Assembly: GCF_007421815.1 (NCBI RefSeq) | Contig: NZ_VLNT01000009.1 | Coordinates: forward strand, 1-64,000 | Direction: 5' to 3' | DNA length: 64,000 nucleotides | DNA from: Aeromicrobium piscarium | Lineage (GTDB): Bacteria; Actinomycetota; Actinomycetes; Propionibacteriales; Nocardioidaceae | Shown here: in pieces, positions 16,420-24,598 of the stretch | Layout of the letters: each line of letters starts with the position of its first letter | Numbering within the stretch: the first letter of the stretch is position 1 | The notes under the pieces: generated by a model | Database searches by the model: none | What the model saw: only the letters and a program-made list of their open reading frames with translations | What the model was told of the DNA's origin: nothing | Made by a program: the position numbers and the translations under genes

Positions 16420-18357
16420 CTAGAGGGCGATCTCGGGTTTGATCTGGGAGACGGTCCAGATGCGGCGTCGATAGGCGGCGGCGCAGGTCAGGGCGAGGGC
16501 GCCGACGATATAGGCCACCAGGACCGCCACCGTGCGCGGCAGACTCTCCAGCGACGCGCCGTACATGAGGTGCCGCAGCCCGTCCACGGCATAGGTCATC
16601 GGCAGCACGTGGTGGACGACCTGCAAGGGCCCGGGCAGCGTCTGCCAGGGGAAGGTCCCGCCCGCGCTGGCCAGCTGCAAGACCAGCAGTACCAGGCCCA
16701 GCAGCTGTCCCACCGTGCCGAGCCAGGCGTTGAGGGTGTGCACGATCGCCACGAAGGTCACCGAGACCAGCGCGAGCAGCAACGACACATAGCCGGCGCG
16801 TACCCAGTCGATCTCGACGGCGAAGCGCACCACGAACAGCATGACGACGGACTGTGCCACTGCGATCGCCGCTGGTGTCAGCCAGCCGCCGAGGGCCGTG
16901 CGCAACGGAGACTGACGCGCCGCGATCGCGCGGTTCGAGAGCGGTCGCACCAGCAGGAACATCACATAGGCGCCCACCCAGGCACCGATCGACAGGAAGA
17001 ACGGCGCGAGCCCGGCGCCGTACGAATCGGCCGATGCCTGGGACACGTCCTCGGTGGCGATGGGGGAGGCGATCGTCTGCGCGGTCTCATCGCGTCGTTG
17101 CTCGTCCAGCGCGGGGATCGAGGAGACACCGTCCGCGAGGCCGTCGGCCAGCTCCTGGGCACCCGTCTGTGCCGTGCCGATCCCGTCGGCCAGCTCGCCC
17201 GCGCCGCTCTGCAACTGCTGTGCACCGGACAACGCCTCCTGTTGACCGCTGACCAGCTGCTGCGATCCGGACCGCGCGGTTCCGAGCCCGCCGGCGAGAG
17301 TGGCTGAACCGTCCGCTAGCCGCTGAGCCCCGTCGGCTACCTGTTGTGAACCGGAAGCGAGCTGGTCGAGCTGTCCTGAGGTCGATTGGACGCGATCGTT
17401 GAGATCGTCGAGGGGCTGACGGAAGCCGTCGAGGGTGTCGAGGATCTGCTGACGCTGCGGATCGGAGATACCCGCCGCGTCGAGCTGCTGGACGATGTCG
17501 GCGCGGATCGTGTCGAGGTCGCCGTTCGCCGTCTGGGAGGCGTTCGCGATCTCGTCGCCGATCTGCGCGATCTGGGCATTGCCGTCGGCGACCTGCCGCG
17601 CTCCCGGCGCCAGCGTGGCCGCACCGGCGGCCAACTGGTCGGCTCCGCTGGCCGCCTGGTCGATCCCCGAGGCGAGCTGCTGCTGACCGCCGAGCAGCTG
17701 CTGCTGGCCCGAGACCAGCTCACCGGCGCCGTCGCGCAGCTGTCCCGCGCCGCTCTCGGCGTCGACGAGACCATCGGCCAACCGCTGGGCTCCGTCGCCG
17801 GCCTGGAGCAGCTGATCGTGCAGGGTGGAGAAGCCGAGCAGGAAGGCGCTGGCGGCCTGCTCGCTCACGTTCTGCGCGATCGAGCCGCTGACCTTCGAGA
17901 GCACCTGATCGGCGATGGTCGTCGAGAGATAGTTGTTGGCCTCATTCGTGGTGAGTGTCAGCTCGGCCTTCTTCGGCTCGAAGTCCGCCGTCGACGCCAG
18001 CGCCGAGGAGAACTCGCGCGGGATGGTGAGTGCGAACAGATAGGTGCCGTCCTGGACGCCCTGGCGGGCCTCCGCTTCGCTCACCTCCTGCCAGTCGAAG
18101 GATCCGTCCTCGCGCAGATCGTGCGCCACATCGCGACCGGCGTGGATCTCCCCGCTCTGATCGGACTGCGCGGGGACGTCATCGACGACGAGGGCGGCCT
18201 GCACGCTGCTCAGCTTCGCGTAGGGATCGTGATTGGCCCACAGGTACAGCGAGGCGTACAGCGTGGGGATGAGGGTGATGGCGAGGATGGCGAGTGCCGG
18301 CATGCGCCCGGCGGTCAGCCGGCGGAACTCGCTGATGGCCATGCGGAGCGAGGTCAT
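16420..18357 (-). CDS. YhgE/Pip-family ABC-2-type membrane protein
   Basis: A 645-residue membrane protein of the YhgE/Pip group. It has one N-terminal transmembrane segment (about 22-44) and a large extracytoplasmic region. From about residue 185 to 395 that region carries many degenerate repeats of the type GAxQLADG / SGQQQL, which probably form a long coiled rod. About six transmembrane segments close the C-terminus. Relatives include phage-infection protein Pip and mycobacterial-type transporters, and act as ABC-2-like permeases, sometimes in type VII-associated or lipid export; the substrate is unknown. The ATG at 18357 overlaps the stop of the upstream ATPase-like gene (ATGA). Confidence 0.88.
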   Translation of the reverse strand: MTSLRMAISEFRRLTAGRMPALAILAITLIPTLYASLYLWANHDPYAKLSSVQAALVVDDVPAQSDQSGEIHAGRDVAHDLREDGSFDWQEVSEAEARQGVQDGTYLFALTIPREFSSALASTADFEPKKAELTLTTNEANNYLSTTIADQVLSKVSGSIAQNVSEQAASAFLLGFSTLHDQLLQAGDGAQRLADGLVDAESGAGQLRDGAGELVSGQQQLLGGQQQLASGIDQAASGADQLAAGAATLAPGARQVADGNAQIAQIGDEIANASQTANGDLDTIRADIVQQLDAAGISDPQRQQILDTLDGFRQPLDDLNDRVQSTSGQLDQLASGSQQVADGAQRLADGSATLAGGLGTARSGSQQLVSGQQEALSGAQQLQSGAGELADGIGTAQTGAQELADGLADGVSSIPALDEQRRDETAQTIASPIATEDVSQASADSYGAGLAPFFLSIGAWVGAYVMFLLVRPLSNRAIAARQSPLRTALGGWLTPAAIAVAQSVVMLFVVRFAVEIDWVRAGYVSLLLALVSVTFVAIVHTLNAWLGTVGQLLGLVLLVLQLASAGGTFPWQTLPGPLQVVHHVLPMTYAVDGLRHLMYGASLESLPRTVAVLVAYIVGALALTCAAAYRRRIWTVSQIKPEIAL

Positions 18358-18995
18358 GCGATCTCCTCAGAGGTGCCGTCGGCGGCATTGCCGAGTCGGG
18401 TCGCCGGGAGCCCGAGCGTGCGGGCGCTGGCGGTCATGAGCTGGAGGACGACGACGAGGTCGCGGCGGGCGATCCGGTCCGCCACGTCATAGGCTTCGTC
18501 GCCGAGGGCGCCGTAACGGTCCGGTGCGCAGATCACCAGTGCCTCCACGCCGGGCCGGAGCGCGGCGAGTTCGCTCAGCAGGTGCACGCGCACGGGACCC
18601 GGCACGTCCTCGACGCGCGTGCCATGCCAGTCGAGGGCGTCGTGATGCTCGAGCCAGGCGCGTACTGCCGCGGGGCTGGCCGTGCGGCGAGCCATCGCGA
18701 GCTCCTCGCCGACGACCGTCGACAGCTTGACCACGTCATCGGGCTCCGACACATCGGGCACATCGACGAGCGCGACGCGCTCGCGCAGGCCCTGACCGTC
18801 GGGGCTGCCGTCCAGCAGGACGGTCCCGCCATCGGGACGCAGCCGGCCGCCCAGCACCAGGGACAGGGCGGTGTGACCCGTGCCGGGAGGACCCTCGACG
18901 AGGGTGACCTCTCGGCTCCTCGCGGTCAGGGTCGTGGGACGCAACAAGACCGTGTGTGGCCCGTCCACCGTGACATCGTGGGTCTCGATCTGCAT
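18354..18995 (-). CDS. Degenerate ABC-type ATPase-like protein (pseudo-ATPase)
   Basis: A 213-residue protein with the layout of an ABC ATPase but without its catalytic residues. The Walker A position reads EGPPGTGHTAL, with His in place of the essential Lys. The signature LSGGQ is replaced by VPGPVR, and the Walker B region reads ALVICAPDRYG without the Asp-Glu pair. The gene is short for a full domain but intact and translationally coupled to the YhgE/Pip gene. It is therefore probably a maintained non-hydrolysing partner rather than a decaying copy. An alternative is a different P-loop family that I do not recognise. Confidence 0.75.
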   Translation of the reverse strand: MQIETHDVTVDGPHTVLLRPTTLTARSREVTLVEGPPGTGHTALSLVLGGRLRPDGGTVLLDGSPDGQGLRERVALVDVPDVSEPDDVVKLSTVVGEELAMARRTASPAAVRAWLEHHDALDWHGTRVEDVPGPVRVHLLSELAALRPGVEALVICAPDRYGALGDEAYDVADRIARRDLVVVLQLMTASARTLGLPATRLGNAADGTSEEIA

Positions 18996-19100
18996 GCTCA
19001 GCCTTCATCGTCGTGCTCCGCCCTCGAAAGGGCCAACTGATCCATGGTCCATGACGAATGTCAGGGAATCGAGCCGATCGGGTATGGCGAGCCCCACGTC

Positions 19101-19172
19101 GGACCGAGATGTGCTGGGTATTCGTCGATCAGAAGGACGCCGCGTTGACGAAGTGGGAGCACATCTCGGTCC
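19101..19172. repeat. Large perfect-armed inverted repeat upstream of metG (B6)
   Basis: GGACCGAGATGTGCT (19101-19115) is exactly inverted at 19158-19172. Inside, TTCGTC (19121-19126) pairs with GACGAA (19147-19152), so a 15-bp stem, an internal loop and a 6-bp stem can form. It lies in the divergent gap between the ATPase-like gene and metG, just upstream of the metG -10 box. Confidence 0.85.
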
Positions 19173-19186
19173 AGCGCGGGCCTCAC

Positions 19187-19192
19187 TAGACT
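19187..19192 (+). promoter_or_regulatory. metG -10 box, probable leaderless promoter
   Basis: TAGACT ends eight bases before the A of the metG ATG, so transcription is expected to begin at or next to the start codon. No Shine-Dalgarno sequence is present. Confidence 0.6.
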
Positions 19193-19199
19193 GGGACGT

Positions 19200-20783
19200 A
19201 TGGCCACCGACCGGACCTTCTACGTCACCACGCCCATCTACTACGTCAACGACGCACCGCATATCGGGCACGGGTACACGACGGTCATGGGCGACATCCT
19301 GTCGCGCTGGCACCGCCAGCGCGGCGAGAAGGTCTGGTACCTCACCGGCGTCGACGAGCACGGCCAGAAGGTGCTGCGAAAGGCCGATGCCAACGGCGTC
19401 TCGCCGCAGGAATGGGTCGACCGCCTCGTCGAGGACGAGTGGAAGCCGATGCTGCGCACCATCGACATCGCCAATGACGACTTCATCCGCACCACCGAGG
19501 AGCGTCACGAGAAGGGCGCGCAGGCCTTCTGGCAGGACCTCTACGACCGCGGCGCGGTCTACAAGGGTGGCTTCTCGGGCTGGTACAGCGTCAGCAGCGA
19601 GGAGTTCGTCGGCGATGACGATGTCCGCGACGGTGAGGGCGAGGACGAAGGCTTCAAGATCTCCGTACTCGACGGCAGCCGGGTCGAGTACATGACCGAG
19701 GAGAACTACTTCTTCCGGCTCAGCGACTACGCCGACCGCCTGCTGGAGCTCTACGAGCAGCACCCGGAGTTCATCCAGCCCGAGTCGGCGCGCAACGAGA
19801 TCGTCTCATTCGTCAAGCGCGGCCTGAAGGATCTGTCGATCTCGCGGTCCACCTTCGACTGGGGCATCCCCGTCCCGTGGGACTCCTCGCACGTCCTGTA
19901 CGTGTGGATCGAGGCGCTGCTCAACTACGTCACGGCCGCGGGCTACGGCGTCGATCCGGAGCGCTTCGAGGGGCTGTGGCCGGCCGACATCCACATCGTC
20001 GGCAAGGACATCGCGCGTTTCCACGCCGTGATCTGGCCGGCGATGCTGATGGCCGCCGGTCAGCCGGTGCCGCACCGTGTCTTCGCGCACGGCTGGCTGC
20101 TGGTGGGCGGTCAGAAGATGTCCAAGAGCAAGGCCAACGGCATCCACCCCAATGAGATCGTCGAGACCTTCGGTTCCGACGCCTACCGCTACTACTTCAG
20201 CCGCGCCCTGACCTTCGGCAGCGACGGGTCGATCTCCTGGGAGGACATCGGCGCCCGCTACCATGCCGAGCTCGCCAACGGCTTCGGCAATCTCGCGTCC
20301 CGCGTCGCCGCGATGATCGGCAAGTACCACGGCGGGCAGTTGCCCGAGGCCGGCCCGTTCAGCCAGCCGGAGAAGGCGCTGATCGACGACATCGCCGCCG
20401 CCGTCGGTGCGGCGGATGCAGCCATCGACCGCGTCGCTCCTCAGGACGCGATGAACGAGGTGTGGCGGATCGTCGAGTCCCTGAACGGCTATCTCACCGA
20501 GCAAGCTCCGTGGAAGGTCGCCAAGGACGACCAGCAGAGCGAGCGCCTGGCGACCATCCTCAACACCGCAGCGGAGGGCCTGCGCGTGCTCGCGGTCGTG
20601 CTCAACCCCGTGCTGCCCAGGGCGTGCGCGGCGCTCTGGGAGTCGCTCGGCGCGGAGGAGTCGCTCGGTGCGCTCGCCGACCAGCCCCTCGCGGATGCCG
20701 GCCGGTGGGGACAGCTCCCGGCAGGCACCACCATCACCAAGGTGCCCTCGCTCTTCCCCCGCCTCGAACTGGACCACGCATGA
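19200..20783 (+). CDS. metG: Methionyl-tRNA synthetase
   Basis: A 527-residue class I aminoacyl-tRNA synthetase charging tRNA-Met. The HIGH motif is at residues 21-24 (APHIGHGYTT) and KMSKS at about 306-310 (GGQKMSKSKANG). The connective-peptide region has FSGWYSVSSEEF with no zinc-binding Cys set, and there is no C-terminal EMAP/Arc1p-type domain, so it is the short metal-free form. The ATG at 19200 fits both the family N-terminus and the leaderless promoter. It starts the conserved metG-tatD-rpfB-rsmA-ispE block. Confidence 0.97.
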   Translation: MATDRTFYVTTPIYYVNDAPHIGHGYTTVMGDILSRWHRQRGEKVWYLTGVDEHGQKVLRKADANGVSPQEWVDRLVEDEWKPMLRTIDIANDDFIRTTEERHEKGAQAFWQDLYDRGAVYKGGFSGWYSVSSEEFVGDDDVRDGEGEDEGFKISVLDGSRVEYMTEENYFFRLSDYADRLLELYEQHPEFIQPESARNEIVSFVKRGLKDLSISRSTFDWGIPVPWDSSHVLYVWIEALLNYVTAAGYGVDPERFEGLWPADIHIVGKDIARFHAVIWPAMLMAAGQPVPHRVFAHGWLLVGGQKMSKSKANGIHPNEIVETFGSDAYRYYFSRALTFGSDGSISWEDIGARYHAELANGFGNLASRVAAMIGKYHGGQLPEAGPFSQPEKALIDDIAAAVGAADAAIDRVAPQDAMNEVWRIVESLNGYLTEQAPWKVAKDDQQSERLATILNTAAEGLRVLAVVLNPVLPRACAALWESLGAEESLGALADQPLADAGRWGQLPAGTTITKVPSLFPRLELDHA

Positions 20784-20795
20784 ACCTCGGTTCAC

Positions 20796-20873
20796 CCCTC
20801 GGTGGTCGAGTAGGTGAGTGCGCTCTGCGCGCGAGCCGTATCGAGGCCACGTCACCTGATGTGGTCTCGATAC
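20796..20873. repeat. Dispersed GGTGGTCGAGTAG element, copy A1
   Basis: It opens with CCCCTCGGTGGTCGAGTAGG (20796-20815), identical to two copies at 49163 and 49195. It contains GTATCGAGGCCAC (20838-20850) inverted at 20861-20873 with a single G-U pair, enclosing a ten-base loop. It lies just after the metG stop and could serve as its terminator. Confidence 0.85.
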
Positions 20874-20943
20874 TCCATCGCGGCGATGCCCCTCATGCGA
20901 TGGCTCCATTCCTCGTTCCTCCCCCGCAAGCGGGAGGTGCCCC

Positions 20944-21000
20944 CAGGTCGCACCCGACCACCGTGGGTCGAGGCAGGTCGCACCCGACCACCGGGGTCGA
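20944..21000. repeat. Two tandem copies of a 27-28 bp direct repeat
   Basis: CAGGTCGCACCCGACCACCG followed by a GGGTCGA ending occurs at 20944-20971 and 20974-21000, a period of 30. Each copy contains a small GGTCG-CACC-CGACC hairpin. Just upstream, about 20918-20940, the CCCCCGCAAGCGGG palindrome forms another hairpin. The array ends 13 bases before tatD. Confidence 0.8.
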
Positions 21001-21012
21001 AGGGCCCGTCCG

Positions 21013-21876
21013 ATGACCGTCACCGAAGGTTGGCCGGAGGCGCCGGCACCGCTGCCGGCGCCCGTCGTGGACAACCACTGCCACCTCGATCATCGGATCA
21101 AGGGCGGGCTGCTGATCCCGGTCGAGGAGGCCCTCGATCGCGCCGCCGCCGTCGGGGTCACCCGCATCGTCCAGGTGGGATGCGATCTGGAGAGCAGCGA
21201 GTGGGCCGTGGAGGCCGCCCGCGAGCACGACGCGGTGGTCGCCGCGGTCGCGCTACACCCCAATGACGCCGCCCGGATGGACGATCCGGTGTTAGATGGC
21301 GCACTCTCGCGCATCGACGAGCTGGCCGCCGACCCGGCGGTGCGCGCTGTGGGGGAGACGGGGCTCGACTACTTCAGGACCGGGCCGGAGGGACGCCCGC
21401 GTCAGCAGCGGTCCTTCCGCGAGCACATCGCCATCGCCACGCGTCACGACCGCACCCTCGTGATCCACGATCGAGACGCCCATGACGATGTGCTGGCGGT
21501 CCTCGACGACACCGGGATCCCGGATCGCGTGGTCATGCACTGCTTCTCCGGGGGGCCGGAGTTCGCCCTGGAATGCCTGGAACGCGGGGCCTTCCTGTCC
21601 TTCGCCGGTACCGTCACCTTCAAGAACGCCGAGTACCTGCGCGAGGCGCTTCGGGTGACTCCGCTCGATCGCGTCCTGGTCGAGACCGATGCGCCGTTCC
21701 TGACCCCGGAGCCCTATCGCGGGCGTCCCAATGCCTCCTTCCTCGTGCCCCACACCGTGCGGCGCATCGCCGACGTCCTGGACCTCGATCTGGTGTCGCT
21801 GTGCCGGCAGATCGACGAGAACACGAGCCGTGCCTTCGGCGGTCCGTGGGCTTCGCATGGTGGTCAACGGACTTGA
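21013..21876 (+). CDS. tatD: TatD-family metal-dependent hydrolase
   Basis: A 287-residue TIM-barrel DNase of the TatD/YcfH family. Metal ligands are visible in order: NHCHLDH (about 20), VGETGLDY (about 112), VIHDRDAHDD (about 153), MHCFSG (about 178) and VETDAPFL (about 226). The ATG at 21013 has no strong ribosome site, but the N-terminus is of normal length. Its place between metG and rpfB is the usual actinobacterial one. Confidence 0.95.
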   Translation: MTVTEGWPEAPAPLPAPVVDNHCHLDHRIKGGLLIPVEEALDRAAAVGVTRIVQVGCDLESSEWAVEAAREHDAVVAAVALHPNDAARMDDPVLDGALSRIDELAADPAVRAVGETGLDYFRTGPEGRPRQQRSFREHIAIATRHDRTLVIHDRDAHDDVLAVLDDTGIPDRVVMHCFSGGPEFALECLERGAFLSFAGTVTFKNAEYLREALRVTPLDRVLVETDAPFLTPEPYRGRPNASFLVPHTVRRIADVLDLDLVSLCRQIDENTSRAFGGPWASHGGQRT

Positions 21877-21939
21877 CGGGCCGTGGCAGCCTCGTTCAAG
21901 GTGGACAGGTTGTCAACGGAATGTGTTGAGGTTTGATTC

Positions 21940-23073
21940 GTGCAGTTTTCGGTCCCAGAGATTCATCCGAAGAACGTGCTGAAGATGGTCGCGGCCGTCC
22001 TGGTCGTCCTGATGGCGACGGCAGGACTCGTCGCCGCGGCTGACTTTGACAAGCGCGTCACGCTCGATGTCGACGGCGTCGTCACCGAGACCCGTACGTC
22101 CGCAGAGACGGTCGACGAGCTTCTGGCGAGCAAGGGTGTCGAGCCCCGCCAGGAGGACAAGCTCTCCCATGAGCTGGACGAGACGGTGGAGAACAACGCC
22201 ACGGTCACCGTGCGTTACGCCAAGCCGGTCACCGTCGTGGTCGACGGCGAGTCGACCAATGAGGTCAGCTACGCCACGACCGTCGGCGACCTCCTCGACG
22301 ACCTGGAGGTGACGCCCGAGAAGGGTGCCTACCTGTCCTCGGACGTCGATGAGAATGTCAATCGCTTCGGCGAGGAGATCGTCGTCAGCAATCCCAAGAC
22401 CCTCACGGTGACCGCCGATGGCGAGGACACCGAGGTCGAGACCAACAAGCCGACCGTGGGCGATGTGCTCGACGAGGCCGGCGTGAAGCTGGACGAGGAC
22501 GACGAGGTCGATCCCGGTGTCGACAGCTTCGTCGCCGCGGACACCGCGCTGAAGGTCGTGCGCATCGAGAAGGTCACGCGCACCGAGACCGTCCCGATCG
22601 ACTTCGAGACCGAGGTCACCGAGGACGGCGAGCTCGAGAAGGGCGAGAAGGAGGTCGTGACCGAGGGTGAGGCCGGCGAGGCCTCCGAGGAGGTCAACCT
22701 CGTCCTCGCCGATGGCGAGGTCCGTGAGCGTGAGGTCGTCTCGCGCAGCACGACCCGTGAACCCGTGTCGCGGGTCGAGAAGCACGGCACCAAGGAGCCC
22801 GAGCCCGCCGGCTCGGACGCTCCCGCCGTGCCCGGCGACAGCGTGTTCGACCAGCTCGCACAGTGCGAGTCCGGTGGCAACTGGGCCGCCAACACCGGCA
22901 ATGGCTACTACGGCGGCGTGCAGTTCAGCGCGCAGACGTGGCGGGCGGTCGGTGGATCGGGTCTGCCGCACGAGAACAGCCGCGAGGAGCAGATCCACCG
23001 CGCGACGATCCTGCAGCAGCAGTCGGGCTGGGGCCAGTGGCCCGCCTGCTCGGCCAAGCTGGGCCTGCGCTGA
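21940..23073 (+). CDS. rpfB: Resuscitation-promoting factor RpfB-like
   Basis: A 377-residue secreted cell-wall muralytic enzyme that promotes growth from dormancy. After a membrane anchor or signal (about 12-32) come three DUF348 repeats (about 35-75, 88-128 and 146-186) and a G5 domain (about 198-275). A Pro/Glu-rich linker then leads to the transglycosylase-like Rpf domain (about 293-377), with [15 protein letters not shown] including the catalytic Glu and paired Cys. This is the RpfB architecture. The DUF348/G5 part is very acidic. The GTG at 21940 has GAGG eight bases upstream. The 63-base leader is too short for the c-di-AMP riboswitch seen before some rpf genes. Confidence 0.95.
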   Translation: MQFSVPEIHPKNVLKMVAAVLVVLMATAGLVAAADFDKRVTLDVDGVVTETRTSAETVDELLASKGVEPRQEDKLSHELDETVENNATVTVRYAKPVTVVVDGESTNEVSYATTVGDLLDDLEVTPEKGAYLSSDVDENVNRFGEEIVVSNPKTLTVTADGEDTEVETNKPTVGDVLDEAGVKLDEDDEVDPGVDSFVAADTALKVVRIEKVTRTETVPIDFETEVTEDGELEKGEKEVVTEGEAGEASEEVNLVLADGEVREREVVSRSTTREPVSRVEKHGTKEPEPAGSDAPAVPGDSVFDQLAQCESGGNWAANTGNGYYGGVQFSAQTWRAVGGSGLPHENSREEQIHRATILQQQSGWGQWPACSAKLGLR

Positions 23074-23081
23074 CCAGCCCG

Positions 23082-23915
23082 GTGCGCCTTCTGGGCGCCT
23101 CGGACATCCGGCGGATCGCCGCCGAGGTCGGATTGCGACCCACCAAGCAGCGGGGACAGAATTTCGTCACCGATGCCAACACGGTCCGCCGGATCGTGCG
23201 TGAGGCCGGGATCGATCGAGACGACTCCGTCGTCGAGATCGGTCCCGGCCTCGGCTCGCTCACCCTGGGTCTGCTGGAGGTGGCCGATCACGTCACGGCC
23301 GTCGAGGTCGATGACGTCCTGGCCGGCCGGTTGGCGCAGACGGCGCGCGAGTTCGCTCCCGAGCGGTCGGATCGGCTGGAGATCGTCCACGCCGATGCCC
23401 TGCGCATCGACACCTTGCCGGGACCCGCGCCCACGGCACTCGTCGCCAATCTCCCGTACAACGTGTCGGTGCCGGTCCTCCTGCACTTCCTGGAGACCTT
23501 CTCCTCGCTGCGCGAGGTGCTCGTCATGGTCCAGGCCGAGGTCGCCCATCGTCTGGCCGCGGGGCCCGGCTCGCGCACCTACGGCGTGCCGAGCGTCAAG
23601 GCGCGGTGGTACGGCGATGTGCAACTCGCCGGAACGGTGGGGCGGACGATCTTCTGGCCCGTGCCGAATGTCGACTCGGCCCTCGTCCGGGTGACGCGCC
23701 GGACACCGCCCGAGGCCGATCGTCGGCGGACCTTCGCTCTGGTCGACGCCGCCTTCGCGCAGCGACGCAAGACCCTGCGGGCGGCGCTTTCCGCCCACTT
23801 CGGCGGGGGCGAGCAGGCTGAGCAGGCGCTGCGGGCGGTGGGGATCGACCCGCGGACCCGCGGCGAGCAGCTGACGGTCGAGGATTTCGCGCGGCTTGCC
23901 GCATTCACGGCCTGA
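23082..23915 (+). CDS. rsmA: 16S rRNA dimethyladenosine transferase RsmA/KsgA
   Basis: A 277-residue enzyme that dimethylates A1518 and A1519 of 16S r[16 protein letters not shown] is the usual N-terminal signature, [11 protein letters not shown] is the SAM loop, and [12 protein letters not shown] is motif IV. The C-terminal [13 protein letters not shown] is also typical. I place the start at GTG 23082. An in-frame CTG at 23070 overlaps the rpfB stop as CTGA and would give [12 protein letters not shown], which resembles relatives that begin MT....LLG, so a CTG start is possible. Tight spacing indicates co-transcription with rpfB. Confidence 0.94.
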   Translation: MRLLGASDIRRIAAEVGLRPTKQRGQNFVTDANTVRRIVREAGIDRDDSVVEIGPGLGSLTLGLLEVADHVTAVEVDDVLAGRLAQTAREFAPERSDRLEIVHADALRIDTLPGPAPTALVANLPYNVSVPVLLHFLETFSSLREVLVMVQAEVAHRLAAGPGSRTYGVPSVKARWYGDVQLAGTVGRTIFWPVPNVDSALVRVTRRTPPEADRRRTFALVDAAFAQRRKTLRAALSAHFGGGEQAEQALRAVGIDPRTRGEQLTVEDFARLAAFTA

Positions 23916-23976
23916 GACGGCGTACGCTCCGTGTAGTAGCGACACGTAGTTTCCGTCCGATCGCCGGGAGGCCGTC

Positions 23977-24549
23977 ATGTCCCACGTCGCCGATTCCTCG
24001 CCCGTCCGCTCGCTCGCGACGACGATCTGGTGGCTCATGCTGGCCCGCGGCATCCTCGCGCTGATCTTCGGCGTCGTGGCGGTCGTGGCGCCGGTCAGCA
24101 CGCTCGCGGCGCTGCTCATCATCTTCGGCGTGTTCAGCGTCGTCGACGGCATCGTCGCCGTGGTCGGCGGTATCGCGACCCGGGGGACGTCCTGGGGGTG
24201 GGTGGTCTTCAACGGCCTCCTCGGCATCGTCATCGGCGTCATCGCCCTGCGCTACCCCGAGACGACGTTGCTGGCGATGGTGCTCGTGATCGCGGCGTGG
24301 GCGCTCGTCACCGGCTTCTTCGCGATCTTCGGTGCGATCGAGGGACGTCGTGAGGGCGGTCGGGCGTGGGGGTGGACTCTCGTCTCGGGCGTGCTCAGCG
24401 TGCTGCTCGGCCTGCTGTTCACGCTCGACCCGGTCGCCGGGGCGGGCACGCTGGTCCTCATGACCGGGATCTACGCGGTGCTGCTGGGAGCGACCTGGAT
24501 CGGCGTGGCGCTCACGGTGCGCAGTGAGGCGCGTAGCGCGGGGCGTTGA
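23977..24549 (+). CDS. HdeD/DUF308-family membrane protein
   Basis: A 190-residue protein with six hydrophobic segments and the HdeD-like paired pattern (LARGILALIFGVVAVVAP, then GLLGIVIGVIALRYPETT, then GVLSVLLGLLFTLDPVAG). HdeD-type proteins are linked to acid or general stress, but the biochemical role is unknown. GGGAGG precedes the ATG at 23977. It is inserted between rsmA and ispE, which are adjacent in mycobacteria. Confidence 0.85.
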   Translation: MSHVADSSPVRSLATTIWWLMLARGILALIFGVVAVVAPVSTLAALLIIFGVFSVVDGIVAVVGGIATRGTSWGWVVFNGLLGIVIGVIALRYPETTLLAMVLVIAAWALVTGFFAIFGAIEGRREGGRAWGWTLVSGVLSVLLGLLFTLDPVAGAGTLVLMTGIYAVLLGATWIGVALTVRSEARSAGR

Positions 24550-24586
24550 GCCGCTCACCACGTCTCGCGGAAATCGTGGGGTGCCG

Positions 24587-24592
24587 TAGGTT
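24587..24592 (+). promoter_or_regulatory. ispE -10 box, probable leaderless promoter
   Basis: TAGGTT ends seven bases before the GTG start of ispE, and no ribosome-binding site is present between them. Confidence 0.5.
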
Positions 24593-24598
24593 GGTGCA

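Noticed and set aside
18354-18995. Calling the ATPase-like gene a pseudogene
   Set aside because: The frame is intact, of even codon use, and coupled to the permease gene; loss of motifs looks like functional change rather than decay.
21877-21939. Possible c-di-AMP (ydaO-type) riboswitch before rpfB
   Set aside because: Only 63 bases separate tatD from rpfB, too short for the riboswitch, and no conserved core is visible.
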